Assembly: GCA_040882565.1 (NCBI GenBank)
Contig: JBBEAZ010000024.1
Span: 309,454-373,453, forward strand
Direction: 5' to 3'
Origin: CF-162 sp040882565
GTDB taxonomy: Bacteria > Chloroflexota > Dehalococcoidia > SM23-28-2 > RBG-16-64-32
DNA length: 64,000 nt
Part shown: positions 52,496 through 61,094 of the stretch, one piece after another
Position numbering within the stretch: position 1 is the first letter of the stretch
Layout of the letters: every line of letters starts with the position of its first letter
The notes under the pieces: generated by a model
Databases searched by the model: none
Seen by the model: the letters and a program-made list of their open reading frames with translations, nothing else
Told to the model about the DNA's origin: nothing
Translations under genes and position numbers: made by a program

Positions 52496-54052
52496 CTAGG
52501 GGTTGCTGAGCGCCGGGCGCTCGGCGTGGTCGGGCATGTGCGAGATCGCCCGGTTGAGCGCGTTGAGCAGCGCCTTCGCCGAGGCCACCACGATGTCTGT
52601 ATCCGCGGACCGCCCGACGAACGTGCGGCCGTCGGCCTCGATGCGCACCGTCACTTCGCCCTGGGCGTCGATGCCCTCGGTCACGCTGTTCACGGCGTAC
52701 TCGACGAGCTGGTTTGGGACGCCGATGAGCGAGTTGAGGCCCTGGTAGGCGGCGTCCACCGGCCCGGTGCCCGTCGAAGTCGTCGTCAGTTCCTCACCCT
52801 TTGGGCCGATTACACGCACCGTCGCCGTCGCCACCGCCTGGTTGCCACACGATACCTGCAGGAGGTCGAGCTTGTAGATGTCATCAATCGCCCGGCGTTC
52901 GCCCGAGACCAGTGCGTCGAGGTCGCGGTCGTCGATCTCGCCCTTCTTGTCGGCCAGGTCCTTGAACGCGATGAAAACCAGGTCCATCTCGGCGCTCGTG
53001 ATCTCGTAGCCCAGGTCGTCCAGGCGCGCCTTGAGGCCGTGTCGGCCCGAGTTCTTGTTGAGGACCAGGGTTGTCCCCCTCGGCAGGCCGATCGTCTCCG
53101 GGTCGATGATCTCGTACGTCTCGCGCATCTTCGTCATCCCGTGCTGGTGGATGCCCGACTGGTGACGAAAGGCGTTGATGCCGACGATCGACTTGTTCGG
53201 CTGGACAGTCATGCCGGTGAGCTGCGAGACCAGGCGGCTCGTGCGGTGGATCTGCGTCGTGTCGAGACCGGTCGTGGCCTTGAAGTAGTCGGGCCGTGTC
53301 TTGATCGACATCACGACCTCTTCCAGAGAGGCGTTGCCCGCCCGCTCGCCGATACCGTTCACGCAGACTTCGATCTGCCGCGCACCGGCCTGCACAGCGG
53401 CCAGGCTGTTCGCCACGGCCAGCCCCAGGTCGTTGTGGCAGTGCACGGAGATAGTCGCCTTGTCGATGTTCGGCACGTTCTTCTTGATGTCGTGGATGAA
53501 CTGCGTAAACTCCTCCGGGATCGCGTAGCCGACGGTGTCGGGGATGTTCACGGTCGTCGCCCCGGCTTCGATCACTTCAGTCAGCATCCGATACACGTAC
53601 TCCGGCACGGAGCGCGTGGCGTCCATCGGCGAGAACTCGACGTCTTCGCAGTAGCTCTTGGCCCGCGCCACGTTCTCGCGCGCCATCTGGAGGACGTTCT
53701 CCTTGTCCTTCTCGAGCTGGTGCATGATGTGGATGTCCGAGCTCGAGAGGAAGACGTGGATGCGCGGCCTCTCGGCGTGGCGGACCGCCTGCCAGCAGGC
53801 GTCGACGTCATTCGCTACGGCCCGCGCCAGCCCGGCGATTACCGAGCCGCGGACCTCCTTGGCGATCGCGCTCACGGACTCCAGGTCGCCGGGCGATGAG
53901 GCCGGGAAGCCGGCCTCGATAATGTCGACACGCATGCGCTCCAGCGCGCGGGCGATCTCCAGCTTCTCTTCAACGTTCAGGGCGACGCCGGGCGACTGTT
54001 CGCCGTCGCGCAGCGTCGTATCGAAAATCAGTACGCGGTCTTCGTTTGCCAT
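52496..54052 (-). CDS. leuA: 2-isopropylmalate synthase
   Basis: First committed step of leucine synthesis: acetyl-CoA plus 2-oxoisovalerate to 2-isopropylmalate. 518 residues. 'IFDTTLRDGEQSPGVAL' (metal/substrate site), 'HVFLSSSDIH', 'HCHNDLGLAVANSLAAVQAGARQIEVCVNGIGERAGNASLEEVVM' and 'NKSIVGINAFRHQSGIHQHG' fill the TIM barrel; the C-terminal LeuA regulatory domain, which binds leucine, starts near residue 380 and is complete. ATG at 54052; GGAGG lies 10-11 nt upstream. Last gene of the BCAA operon; a ~160-bp gap with a hairpin separates it from ilvC. Confidence 0.96.
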   Translation of the reverse strand: MANEDRVLIFDTTLRDGEQSPGVALNVEEKLEIARALERMRVDIIEAGFPASSPGDLESVSAIAKEVRGSVIAGLARAVANDVDACWQAVRHAERPRIHVFLSSSDIHIMHQLEKDKENVLQMARENVARAKSYCEDVEFSPMDATRSVPEYVYRMLTEVIEAGATTVNIPDTVGYAIPEEFTQFIHDIKKNVPNIDKATISVHCHNDLGLAVANSLAAVQAGARQIEVCVNGIGERAGNASLEEVVMSIKTRPDYFKATTGLDTTQIHRTSRLVSQLTGMTVQPNKSIVGINAFRHQSGIHQHGMTKMRETYEIIDPETIGLPRGTTLVLNKNSGRHGLKARLDDLGYEITSAEMDLVFIAFKDLADKKGEIDDRDLDALVSGERRAIDDIYKLDLLQVSCGNQAVATATVRVIGPKGEELTTTSTGTGPVDAAYQGLNSLIGVPNQLVEYAVNSVTEGIDAQGEVTVRIEADGRTFVGRSADTDIVVASAKALLNALNRAISHMPDHAERPALSNP

Positions 54053-54124
54053 TTGGTCTCTCAACCTCCATTTGTAACTCGTTCGGTGGGGGCGCTGATT
54101 ACTGCACCCGGGAACGTCCGCTTG

Positions 54125-54156
54125 GGCCCCCTCGTCTGAAAATCAGACGGAGGGCC
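54125..54156. other. Hairpin in the ilvC-leuA gap
   Basis: GGCCC-CCTCGTCTGA and TCAGACGGAGGGCC can pair (12 pairs, one bulge) with an AAA loop. No T-run follows, so it is not a classical terminator; it may slow or process the mRNA between ilvC and leuA. Confidence 0.4.
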
Positions 54157-54212
54157 GGCTAAGGTTGAGGCTGCGGATTCGAAGTACCACTATCGTCTCT
54201 CGTTACGCCGCT

Positions 54213-55529
54213 CTACGGCGCGCCTCCCCAGCGGTCAGGGTCGTTGTCCGAAGGACGCGCCGGTGTGCTCCCCCAACGATCGCTGCTGCTACTGCTGTCT
54301 GCAGGTGGCGGCGCGCTCGGAGTGCGAGTCCACGGCGGTAGTGGCGGAGTTGGACTAGCCTCCGGTTCGTGGGCCGGCGCCCCGGGGTTGTCGTACTTGA
54401 ACGGATCGTCAGGCGCCGTGTGTGACGGGTCGACCGCCGGCGCGCTCGCGTATGAGGGTGCGCTCGAAGCCGGCGCGGGCGCCATCGTGGGCGCCTGGCT
54501 CGCGGACGACGCGACCGGCGCGCTCGCCGTCTTAGTCTTTGGTTTGAGCCACGGCATCATGCCCCGCAGCTCGGCGCCGACGCCCTCGATCATGTGCTCG
54601 GCGTTCTGGCGGCGCAGCGCGAGGAAGCTCGGCCGGCCGGCCTGGTTCTCCAGGATCCACTCGCGGGCGAACGCGCCACTGCGGATGTTCTGCAGCACCT
54701 GCTTCATGTTCTGGCGCACGTGGTCGTCAATCACCTTCGGGCCGCGGGTGTAGTCGCCGTACTCGGCCGTGTCCGAGATCGAGTAGCGCATGTAGGCCAT
54801 GCCGCCCTCGTGCATCATGTCGACCAGCAGCTTCAGTTCGTGCATGCACTCGAAGTAGGCGATCTCCGGCTGGTAGCCGGCCTGCACCAGCGTCTCGAAC
54901 GCGGTCTTTACCAGCGCTGTCACGCCGCCGCAGAGCACCACCTGCTCGCCGAAGAGGTCCGTCTCCGTCTCTTCCTCAAACGTCGTTTCGATGATCCCCG
55001 CCTTGGCTGAGCCGATCCCGCGGCCGTAGGCCAGCGCCATCTCGCGGGCGTTCTCGGTCGCGTTCTGGTGCACCGCGATGATCGCGGGTACGCCGTTGCC
55101 GTCGACGTACGCCTCGCGCACCTTGTGACCGGGCGCCTTCGGGGCGATCATCGTCACGTCGACGTCCGCCGGCGCGACGATCTGGTTGTAGTGGATGTTG
55201 AAGCCGTGCGCGAACATCAGCATGTTGCCGGCCTCCAGGCCGGGCTCGATGCTCTCGTAGTAGATCTGCTTCTGCACCTGGTCTGGCGCCAGCACCATCA
55301 GGATGTCCGCTTCGCGGGCTACTTCCTCGACCGTACCGACCCGCAGGCCGGCCATCTGCGCCTGCTGCCAGGAACTCGACCCCGGATAGAGGCCGACCAT
55401 CACGTTCATCCCGCTATCGCGCAGGTTCAGCGCGTGGGCGTGTCCCTGCGAGCCGAAGCCGATGATCCCGATCGTCTTCCCCTTCAGCAGGTCAAGGTTC
55501 GCGTCGTTCTCGTAGTAAATCTTGGGCAT
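54213..55529 (-). CDS. ilvC: Ketol-acid reductoisomerase with disordered C-terminal tail
   Basis: NADPH-dependent enzyme converting acetolactate to dihydroxyisovalerate. The core (residues 1-331) is a class I enzyme: 'IIGFGSQGHAHALNLRDSG' Rossmann motif, 'APKAPGHKVREAYVDGNGVPAIIAVHQ', 'FEEETETDLFGEQVVLCGG' metal site, 'EIAYFECMHELKLLVDMMHEGG'. Residues 332-438 form a Pro/Ala/Ser-rich tail with 'DRWGS' and 'DRWGGAP' repeats at the end; normal class I enzymes stop near 335. The tail is not a known domain and may be disordered. Gene start ATG with GAGGAG just upstream, inside the preceding lipoprotein gene. Confidence 0.95.
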   Translation of the reverse strand: MPKIYYENDANLDLLKGKTIGIIGFGSQGHAHALNLRDSGMNVMVGLYPGSSSWQQAQMAGLRVGTVEEVAREADILMVLAPDQVQKQIYYESIEPGLEAGNMLMFAHGFNIHYNQIVAPADVDVTMIAPKAPGHKVREAYVDGNGVPAIIAVHQNATENAREMALAYGRGIGSAKAGIIETTFEEETETDLFGEQVVLCGGVTALVKTAFETLVQAGYQPEIAYFECMHELKLLVDMMHEGGMAYMRYSISDTAEYGDYTRGPKVIDDHVRQNMKQVLQNIRSGAFAREWILENQAGRPSFLALRRQNAEHMIEGVGAELRGMMPWLKPKTKTASAPVASSASQAPTMAPAPASSAPSYASAPAVDPSHTAPDDPFKYDNPGAPAHEPEASPTPPLPPWTRTPSAPPPADSSSSSDRWGSTPARPSDNDPDRWGGAP

Positions 55530-55533
55530 GGGC

Positions 55534-56175
55534 TTACTCCTCGCTTGAATCTGTCGTAAAAGAATCTAGCATCTCGCGGAATACTTCGTCGTAAACACCG
55601 GGGTTTTGTGGCGGTGAACCCAAGCCCAATAGCCAGAAACGACCTCTCGAAACAAAAGCCACTGACGTGACGAGGACATCGGCTGTACCCACCACGAAGG
55701 AATATCTGACCACGGATCCAACTGTCCCGTCCACCATTCGACTTTCAAGGACTTCGGGTTCTACACCGAGCTCGCGAATGCCGTTGATCTGCCGAGCTTT
55801 AACATCCTCGAACGTTAGAAGGGTCGAGTCTAGGTTGGGGTCGGTGCGGTAAAAAACCTGAACGGCATCAAAGATTCCATCCTCGGGACCTCGAAAGGTA
55901 ACGCTAGCACCCGGGAGCTGGCCAACAGTCCAATCGGCTGGATATTCAATACTGAAGTCATCCTCCGACGTATGCTGGCGCCAACCATCGCGCACCACTG
56001 GATCCGGGACGCGCGTGCACAAGATGCAAGTCGCCAAAGGTGTCGTTGTAGCGCTAAGACTCATTGAGGCATCCTGTGATGGATCTCCGCTGACGCCATC
56101 CGAGTCGCCACCCGAACAGGCGAGTCCGAGCGCACTTGCGCAGACGGCTATGAAAAACAGGAGAGTACGCGTCAT
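55534..56175 (-). CDS. Putative lipoprotein within the BCAA operon
   Basis: About 213 residues with a signal peptide 'MTRTLLFFIAVCASALGLACSGG' and a lipobox-like 'GLAC' followed by Ser/Gly/Asp-rich sequence. The mature part resembles PsbP/DUF1795-like proteins ('SIEYPADWTVGQLPGASVTF', 'FDAVQVFYR', 'GTVGSVVRYSFVVGTADVLV'). It lies between ilvN (21 bp) and ilvC (4 bp); the last codons contain the GAGGAG ribosome-binding site of ilvC, so it is translated with the operon. No link to amino-acid synthesis is known for this type; why it sits here is unclear. Confidence 0.72.
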   Translation of the reverse strand: MTRTLLFFIAVCASALGLACSGGDSDGVSGDPSQDASMSLSATTTPLATCILCTRVPDPVVRDGWRQHTSEDDFSIEYPADWTVGQLPGASVTFRGPEDGIFDAVQVFYRTDPNLDSTLLTFEDVKARQINGIRELGVEPEVLESRMVDGTVGSVVRYSFVVGTADVLVTSVAFVSRGRFWLLGLGSPPQNPGVYDEVFREMLDSFTTDSSEE

Positions 56176-56196
56176 TTTCAGAATCAACTGATCCGC

Positions 56197-56760
56197 TTAC
56201 CACGTGTGCACTCCGGGGGCGCGCTCGAACTGCTCGTCCTCCGGGACCTGGTGAGAGGTCTCGGGGCCGCGCAGCATGGCGACCTTGCCGGTGCGCACGA
56301 GTTCGATTATCTCGAAATCGCGCAGAAGTTCCACCAGCGAGTCGATCTTCGTCTCTTCGCCGGTCGCTTCCAGGATCATCGAGTCCGGCGCGACGTCCAG
56401 GACGTCCGCCTTGAACACCTCGGCGACGTCGATGATCTGGCTGCGCGTCTCCTTGGTCGCCTTGACCTTGATGATCGCCATCTCGCGGGCCACGATGTCT
56501 TCGTGCGAGACGTCACGGATGTCGACGACGTCCACCAGCTTGTCGACCTGGCGGACGACCTGCTCGGCGTTGGCGTTGGCATCAACGACGAAGGTCATCC
56601 GGGACAGACCCTCCACCTCGGAATGGCCGACCGCGAGACTTTCGATGTTGAAGCTGCGCTGGCGCCACTTCGAGACGATACGGTTGAGCACACCGGGACG
56701 GTCCTCGACGAGCGCGATGATCGTGTGTGGCTTGATCGGGCCGGCTCCATCCGTCGCCAT
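56197..56760 (-). CDS. ilvN: Acetolactate synthase small (regulatory) subunit
   Basis: 187-residue regulatory subunit binding valine. N-terminal ACT domain 'IIALVEDRPGVLNRIVSKWRQRSFNIESLAVGHSEVEGLSRMTFVV' followed by the C-terminal domain ('REMAIIKVKAT', 'RSQIIDVAEVFKADVLDVAPDSMILEATGEETKIDSLVELLRDFEIIELVRTGKVAM'). This is the long IlvH-like form. The start ATG overlaps the ilvB stop (ATGA), typical of coupled genes. Confidence 0.96.
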   Translation of the reverse strand: MATDGAGPIKPHTIIALVEDRPGVLNRIVSKWRQRSFNIESLAVGHSEVEGLSRMTFVVDANANAEQVVRQVDKLVDVVDIRDVSHEDIVAREMAIIKVKATKETRSQIIDVAEVFKADVLDVAPDSMILEATGEETKIDSLVELLRDFEIIELVRTGKVAMLRGPETSHQVPEDEQFERAPGVHTW

Positions 56761-58523
56761 CACGCACTCACCTTTTCCGGCGCCCATTTCGGCATGTCGA
56801 TGGTCTCGTCCAGCGAAGCGCCCGGGGGCACCATCGGGTAGACGTTCTCGCCGTACTTCACCTGGAAGTCGATCAACACCGGCCCTTTGTGCGCCATCGC
56901 CTTCAGGACCACGGCCTCGACCTCTTCCTTCTTCTCGGCCCGCAGACCCATAACGCCGAACGCTTCCGCCAGCTTCACAAAGTCCGGGTTCTTGAGCGGC
57001 GTCGAGACGATGTTGTTCTTGTAGAACAGCTCCTGCCACTGCCGAACCATGCCCAGGTTGTTGTTGTTAATGATCGCGAACTTGATCGGCCAGTCGTACT
57101 CCGCGATCGTAGCCAGTTCCTGCAGCGTCATCTGGAACCCGCCGTCGCCGCAGATTGACCACACCGTGTCGTTCGGCGCCGCTGCCTGCGCGCCCATCGC
57201 CGCCGGCACCTCGAAGCCCATCGTGCCCAGCCCGCCGGACGTGATGAAGCTGTTCGGTTTGTCGTACCAGAAGTGCTGTGCCGCCCACATCTGGTGCTGG
57301 CCCACACCCGTCACCACGTAGCAGTCGCCCTTCGTCGCCCGGTAGATCGTGTCGATCACGTACTGCGGCAGCACCTCGTCCGTCTCACGGATCGTGATCG
57401 AAGGGTGGTTCGCCCGCATGTCGTCGATCCACTGGCGCCACTCGCGGTGCTCCTTGGCGGGCGGTAGGATCTTGTTCAGCTCCCGCAGCGTCACCTTCAC
57501 GTCGCCCAGCAGCGCCGCCGCCGGGCGCACGTTCTTGCCCATCTCCGCCGGGTCGATCTCCATGTGGATGACCTTGGCCTTTGGCGCAAAGTCCTTCAGC
57601 CGGCCTGTCACGCGGTCGTCAAACCGCATCCCGATGCCGATCAGCAGGTCCGCTTCGTTGATCGCGCGGTTGTTCCAGTACATGCCGTGCATGCCCGGCA
57701 TCCCCAGGTACAACGGGTGCGTGCCCGGGAAGCCGCTGATGCCTAGCAGCGTCGTGATCACTGGGATGTTTGTCTTCTCCGCGAACCGCAACAGTTCCTC
57801 ATAAGCGTTGCCAATGATCACCCCGTGCCCGGCGATGATCACGGGCCGCTCCGCCTTCTCGATCAGCTCGACCGCCTTGGCCATCTCGCCTGCGTCGGGG
57901 TGCGTGCCGTTCGGCCGGTAGCCGCGCAGCTGCACTTTGTCCGCCCAGTAGAACTTGCCGCGCTGCTGCAGTACATCGCGCGGGATGTCCACCAGCACCG
58001 GCCCCGGCCGTCCCGTCGTCGCGATGTAGAACGCCTCCTGCATCGCGGCCGGGATCCGGTTCACGTCCATCACCAGCTCGTTGTGCTTGGTGATCGGGAT
58101 CGTGATCCCCACGATGTCCGCCTCCTGGAACCCATCCCGCCCGATCAGCGGCGAGATCACCTGTCCCGTCACACAGACCAGCGGGATCGAGTCCATGAAG
58201 GCGTTGGCGATACCCGTCACGAGGTTCGTCGCGCCGGGGCCGGACGTGCCGTAGCAAACGCCTGCCTTGCCCGTCACGCGGGAATAGGCGTCGGCGGCGT
58301 GCGCCGCCGCCTGTTCGTGCTTCACCAGGTAATGCTTGATCGGGTACAGCTTCGGCACGATGCCTGGCGGCACCGGCTGAATGCCCACCCCACCCTCCTC
58401 GAGCACGTCGTACAGGGGCAGGTTCGCGCCGCCCGGATAGCCGAAGATCGTGTCGACGCCTTCACGGATGAAGGCTTCCATCACCATCTGAGCGCCGGTG
58501 AACTCTTGCTCTTTATCTTCCAT
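56760..58523 (-). CDS. ilvB: Acetolactate synthase large (catalytic) subunit
   Basis: Thiamine-PP-dependent enzyme of 587 residues making acetolactate. 'MVMEAFIREGVDTIFGYPGGANLPLYDVL', 'HEQAAAHAADAYSRVTGKAGVCYGTSGPGATNLVTGIANAFMDSIPLVCVTGQV' with the catalytic Glu, 'GDGGFQMTLQELATIAEYDWPIKFAIINNNNLGMVRQWQ' (ThDP Mg motif). A ~15-residue insertion near position 45 ('GVGIQPVPPGIVPKLYP') separates the first motif from the Glu motif and is uncommon. SD AGGAACC before the ATG fits. Followed by ilvN with a four-base overlap. Confidence 0.96.
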   Translation of the reverse strand: MEDKEQEFTGAQMVMEAFIREGVDTIFGYPGGANLPLYDVLEEGGVGIQPVPPGIVPKLYPIKHYLVKHEQAAAHAADAYSRVTGKAGVCYGTSGPGATNLVTGIANAFMDSIPLVCVTGQVISPLIGRDGFQEADIVGITIPITKHNELVMDVNRIPAAMQEAFYIATTGRPGPVLVDIPRDVLQQRGKFYWADKVQLRGYRPNGTHPDAGEMAKAVELIEKAERPVIIAGHGVIIGNAYEELLRFAEKTNIPVITTLLGISGFPGTHPLYLGMPGMHGMYWNNRAINEADLLIGIGMRFDDRVTGRLKDFAPKAKVIHMEIDPAEMGKNVRPAAALLGDVKVTLRELNKILPPAKEHREWRQWIDDMRANHPSITIRETDEVLPQYVIDTIYRATKGDCYVVTGVGQHQMWAAQHFWYDKPNSFITSGGLGTMGFEVPAAMGAQAAAPNDTVWSICGDGGFQMTLQELATIAEYDWPIKFAIINNNNLGMVRQWQELFYKNNIVSTPLKNPDFVKLAEAFGVMGLRAEKKEEVEAVVLKAMAHKGPVLIDFQVKYGENVYPMVPPGASLDETIDMPKWAPEKVSA

Positions 58524-58612
58524 TGCTGGGTTCCTCCCGATTCTTACCCCAATACAGGGTTATAGACGCAGTAAATCGCCGTTCGTATCAAGCCTTGCGC
58601 TCGAACCGTCGC

Positions 58613-60322
58613 TTAGCTGCAGACGGCTCCGCGCGCAGCCGAAGATACGAGGCGGGCGTACTTGGCCAGCGCCCCCGTCGTGTGACGTGGTTGCGGGGCG
58701 GTCCATAGGCCAAGTCGCCGCTGCATCTCCTCTTCACTCACCTCAAGCCTGATGCTTCTTGCCGGAATGTCGAATGTAATCGTGTCGCCGTCCTGGATCA
58801 CCGCGATCGGGCCGCCGACCATCGCCTCTGGCGAGACGTGTCCCACCGTGAAGCCGCGCGTCGCGCCCGAGAAGCGTCCGTCCGTCATCAGCGCCACCTC
58901 CTCGTCCATCCCCTGCCCGGATAGCGCCGCCGTCACCGCCAGCATCTCGCGCATGCCGGGGCCGCCCACCGGGCCTTCGTAGCGGATCACCACCACATCT
59001 CCCGCCTTGATCTCGCGGCGGCGCACCGCCTCGAACGCCGCGTCTTCGGTATCGAAGACGCGCGCCGGACCGCTGTGCGTCGTCTTCTTGACGCCGCTCG
59101 TTTTCATCACCGAGCCATCGGGCGCCAGGTTGCCTTTCAGCACGACCATCGTGCCCGCCGCCTCAAGTGCCTTGTCCACCGAGACGATCGGCCGGTGGCC
59201 GTTTGAAGCCGGGCCCTCCGGGAAGACCATCCCGCGCAGGTTCTCCGCGAGCGTCTTTCCCGTCACTGTCATGCAGTCACCGTGCAGGAGTCCCGCGTCC
59301 AGTAGTTCCTTCATCACCCGCGGCGTGCCACCGGCGGCGTGGAGATCGCGCTGCACGAAGTGCCCGCCCGGCCGCATGTCCGCGATGTGCGGGATTCGCC
59401 GTGCGATCGTGTCGATGTCATCAAGCGTTACCTCGAGGCCGCACTCGTGCGCGATCGCCGGCAGGTGCAGCGCCGCGTTCGTCGAGCCGCCGATGGCGAC
59501 CACGATCGCGATCGCGTTCTCGAACGCCTTCCGCGTCATGATGTCGCGCGGGCGGATGTCCTGCTCCAGTAGCGCCATCACGCGGCTGCCGGCCCAGCGG
59601 CACATCTCCGTGCGCGCACTGTCCAGCGCCGGCATCGAAGCGCTGTAGGGAAGCGCCATGCCGAGCGCCTCGCTGACGCAGGCCATCGTGTTGGCTGTGT
59701 ACATGCCGCCGCAGGCGCCATCGCCGGGCGAGGCGGCGCACTCCAGCTCGTGCTGCTCCGCCTCTGTCATGCGGCCGGCCTCGACTGCGCCGACGCTTTC
59801 GAACACGTCCTGGATCGTCACGTCCTTGCCCCGCCACGTGCCCGGCATGATCGAGCCGCCGTAGAGAAACACCGACGGCACGTTCAGCCGCGCCATCGCC
59901 ATCAGCATGCCGGGAAGGCTCTTGTCGCAACCGGCCACGCCGACAAGCGCGTCGTAGCCGTGTGCAAACACCATCAGCTCGACCGAGTCGGCGATGATCT
60001 CGCGGCTCACCAGCGACGCCTTCATGCCTTCGTAGCCCATCGAAATGCCGTCCGTTACGGCGATCGTGGTGAACTCACGCGGGGTGCCGCCGCCCGCCTT
60101 GACGCCCTGCTTCGCCCAGCCCGCCATGCGGTTGAGTGCGGAGTTGCAGGGCGTCGCCTCGTTCCAGCACGAAGCCACGCCGATGATCGGCTTCGCCAGG
60201 TCCTCGTCGGTGAGGCCCATCGCCCGCATGTAGCTGCGGGCCGGCGCGCGTGCGTACCCGCCCCGGTAGACGATGTCGCTCGGGCGCGCCTGTTTCGTTG
60301 TCGGTCTGTCTGTTGTCACCAT
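58613..60322 (-). CDS. ilvD: Dihydroxy-acid dehydratase
   Basis: Fe-S dehydratase (4Fe-4S or 2Fe-2S) converting dihydroxy acids to 2-oxo acids in valine and isoleucine synthesis. 569 residues: 'IGVASCWNEATPCN', 'VGVAGCDKSLPGMLMAMARLNVPSVFLYGGS', 'ASPGDGACGGMYTANTMA' (three Cys for the cluster) and 'MALPYSASMPA', 'TDGRFSGATRGFTVGHVSPEA'. Full length. First gene after the T-box leader, followed by ilvB after ~90 bp. ATG at 60322 with GGCGAGGA upstream. Confidence 0.96.
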   Translation of the reverse strand: MVTTDRPTTKQARPSDIVYRGGYARAPARSYMRAMGLTDEDLAKPIIGVASCWNEATPCNSALNRMAGWAKQGVKAGGGTPREFTTIAVTDGISMGYEGMKASLVSREIIADSVELMVFAHGYDALVGVAGCDKSLPGMLMAMARLNVPSVFLYGGSIMPGTWRGKDVTIQDVFESVGAVEAGRMTEAEQHELECAASPGDGACGGMYTANTMACVSEALGMALPYSASMPALDSARTEMCRWAGSRVMALLEQDIRPRDIMTRKAFENAIAIVVAIGGSTNAALHLPAIAHECGLEVTLDDIDTIARRIPHIADMRPGGHFVQRDLHAAGGTPRVMKELLDAGLLHGDCMTVTGKTLAENLRGMVFPEGPASNGHRPIVSVDKALEAAGTMVVLKGNLAPDGSVMKTSGVKKTTHSGPARVFDTEDAAFEAVRRREIKAGDVVVIRYEGPVGGPGMREMLAVTAALSGQGMDEEVALMTDGRFSGATRGFTVGHVSPEAMVGGPIAVIQDGDTITFDIPARSIRLEVSEEEMQRRLGLWTAPQPRHTTGALAKYARLVSSAARGAVCS

Positions 60323-60352
60323 CGCTAAATCCTCGCCCTATCTAAGGCAAAT

Positions 60353-60381
60353 AAAAAAACCCGTCCCCTGAAAGGGACGGG
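60353..60381 (-). terminator. T-box attenuator terminator of the BCAA operon
   Basis: On the minus strand CCCGTCCC-TTTCAG-GGGACGGG followed by seven Ts. Nearly identical to the ileS T-box terminator, 37 kb away. Confidence 0.92.
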
Positions 60382-60624
60382 ACACTTAGGTCTCGCGGTA
60401 CCACCCTTGTTCCCCCCGGCACGCCGGAGGACACTCGGAACGCTATAACGGGCGCACCCGACGCGGCCTACTCGTTACCTTTCGACCCCGTGGCTCGAGG
60501 GCGACTTCGCGGCGCCTTTGCTACCGGGCTCACACCTGGGCCCCGGCTCTCTTGAGCTGGCTTGCCGCTACTGGCTCCCTGTCGCAGCCGATACTGCACC
60601 GCTCCCGCTGGAACGGGCGATATT
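60353..60624 (-). promoter_or_regulatory. T-box riboswitch leader of the BCAA operon (probably Val)
   Basis: On the minus strand: stem I with AGTA bulge (AGCCAGTAGCGGC), the distal loop AGAGAGCCGGGG, specifier context GCGAAGTCGCCCTCGAG with codon GTC (Val) at 60505-60503, T-box AGGGTGGTACCGCG (60407-60394), then a terminator. Alignment with the ileS leader, whose specifier is ATC in the same position, gives GTC. Uncharged tRNA-Val would then switch on ilvD-ilvB-ilvN-ilvC-leuA. The T-box is certain; the specifier is an inference. Confidence 0.88.
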
Positions 60625-60630
60625 GCAGGC

Positions 60631-60660
60631 ATTGTAGATGTTGATAAGTGCTGCCGTCAA
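60631..60660 (-). promoter_or_regulatory. Promoter of the BCAA operon
   Basis: On the minus strand TTGACG (60660-60655), 18-nt spacer, TACAAT (60636-60631). The -35 box overlaps the last codons of the upstream small membrane protein gene. Confidence 0.75.
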
Positions 60661-61061
60661 GGCGCTCCAGCTTCCGCCTCGCAATATGGCTCTTCGACTC
60701 CAATGACGATAGTGCTCTCGATTCTGCCCGCAAGTTCCTCAGTGAGCATGAACGAACACATCACATGCCCATCCTCGTCCGATATCTCGATGAGGCATCC
60801 GTCATCGCCACAGTCATACAACCCGTCACGTTCCTTGGCGTCTGCACGAGCTGAAACAGCGTGGTACCCGTCTTTGAACACATTAACGTCGACGTTTGAA
60901 CGATTGTCGAACGTAACCTCAATGGGCTTTGGGGCCGCGATGGCCACTCCCAACCCTATGGCAATGAGCAGTGCAAAGCCGCTCATGGACCCGTACACGA
61001 CTAGTTTGTCCCGACGATCCCGGGGCCCCTTGTCTCGCCAGAACTGCTTGATTCGCTTCAT
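60657..61061 (-). CDS. Small single-span membrane protein, unknown function
   Basis: About 134 residues: a basic N-terminus ('MKRIKQFWRDKGPRDRRDK'), one membrane span ('LVVYGSMSGFALLIAIGLGVAIAA') and a soluble C-domain 'VTFDNRSNVDVNVFKDGYHAVSARADAK' with several Cys ('LYDCGDDGCLIEI'). The C-domain looks like a short beta-sandwich. It is divergent from a second small envelope protein (61095) that has a similar theme in its C-domain ('IWVTNPCQESLRVETYT'). No family recognised. ATG at 61061 was chosen over an upstream in-frame start. Confidence 0.65.
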   Translation of the reverse strand: MKRIKQFWRDKGPRDRRDKLVVYGSMSGFALLIAIGLGVAIAAPKPIEVTFDNRSNVDVNVFKDGYHAVSARADAKERDGLYDCGDDGCLIEISDEDGHVMCSFMLTEELAGRIESTIVIGVEEPYCEAEAGAP

Positions 61062-61094
61062 CGTATTCTGTTCACCAGGATGCCCGGACACACG

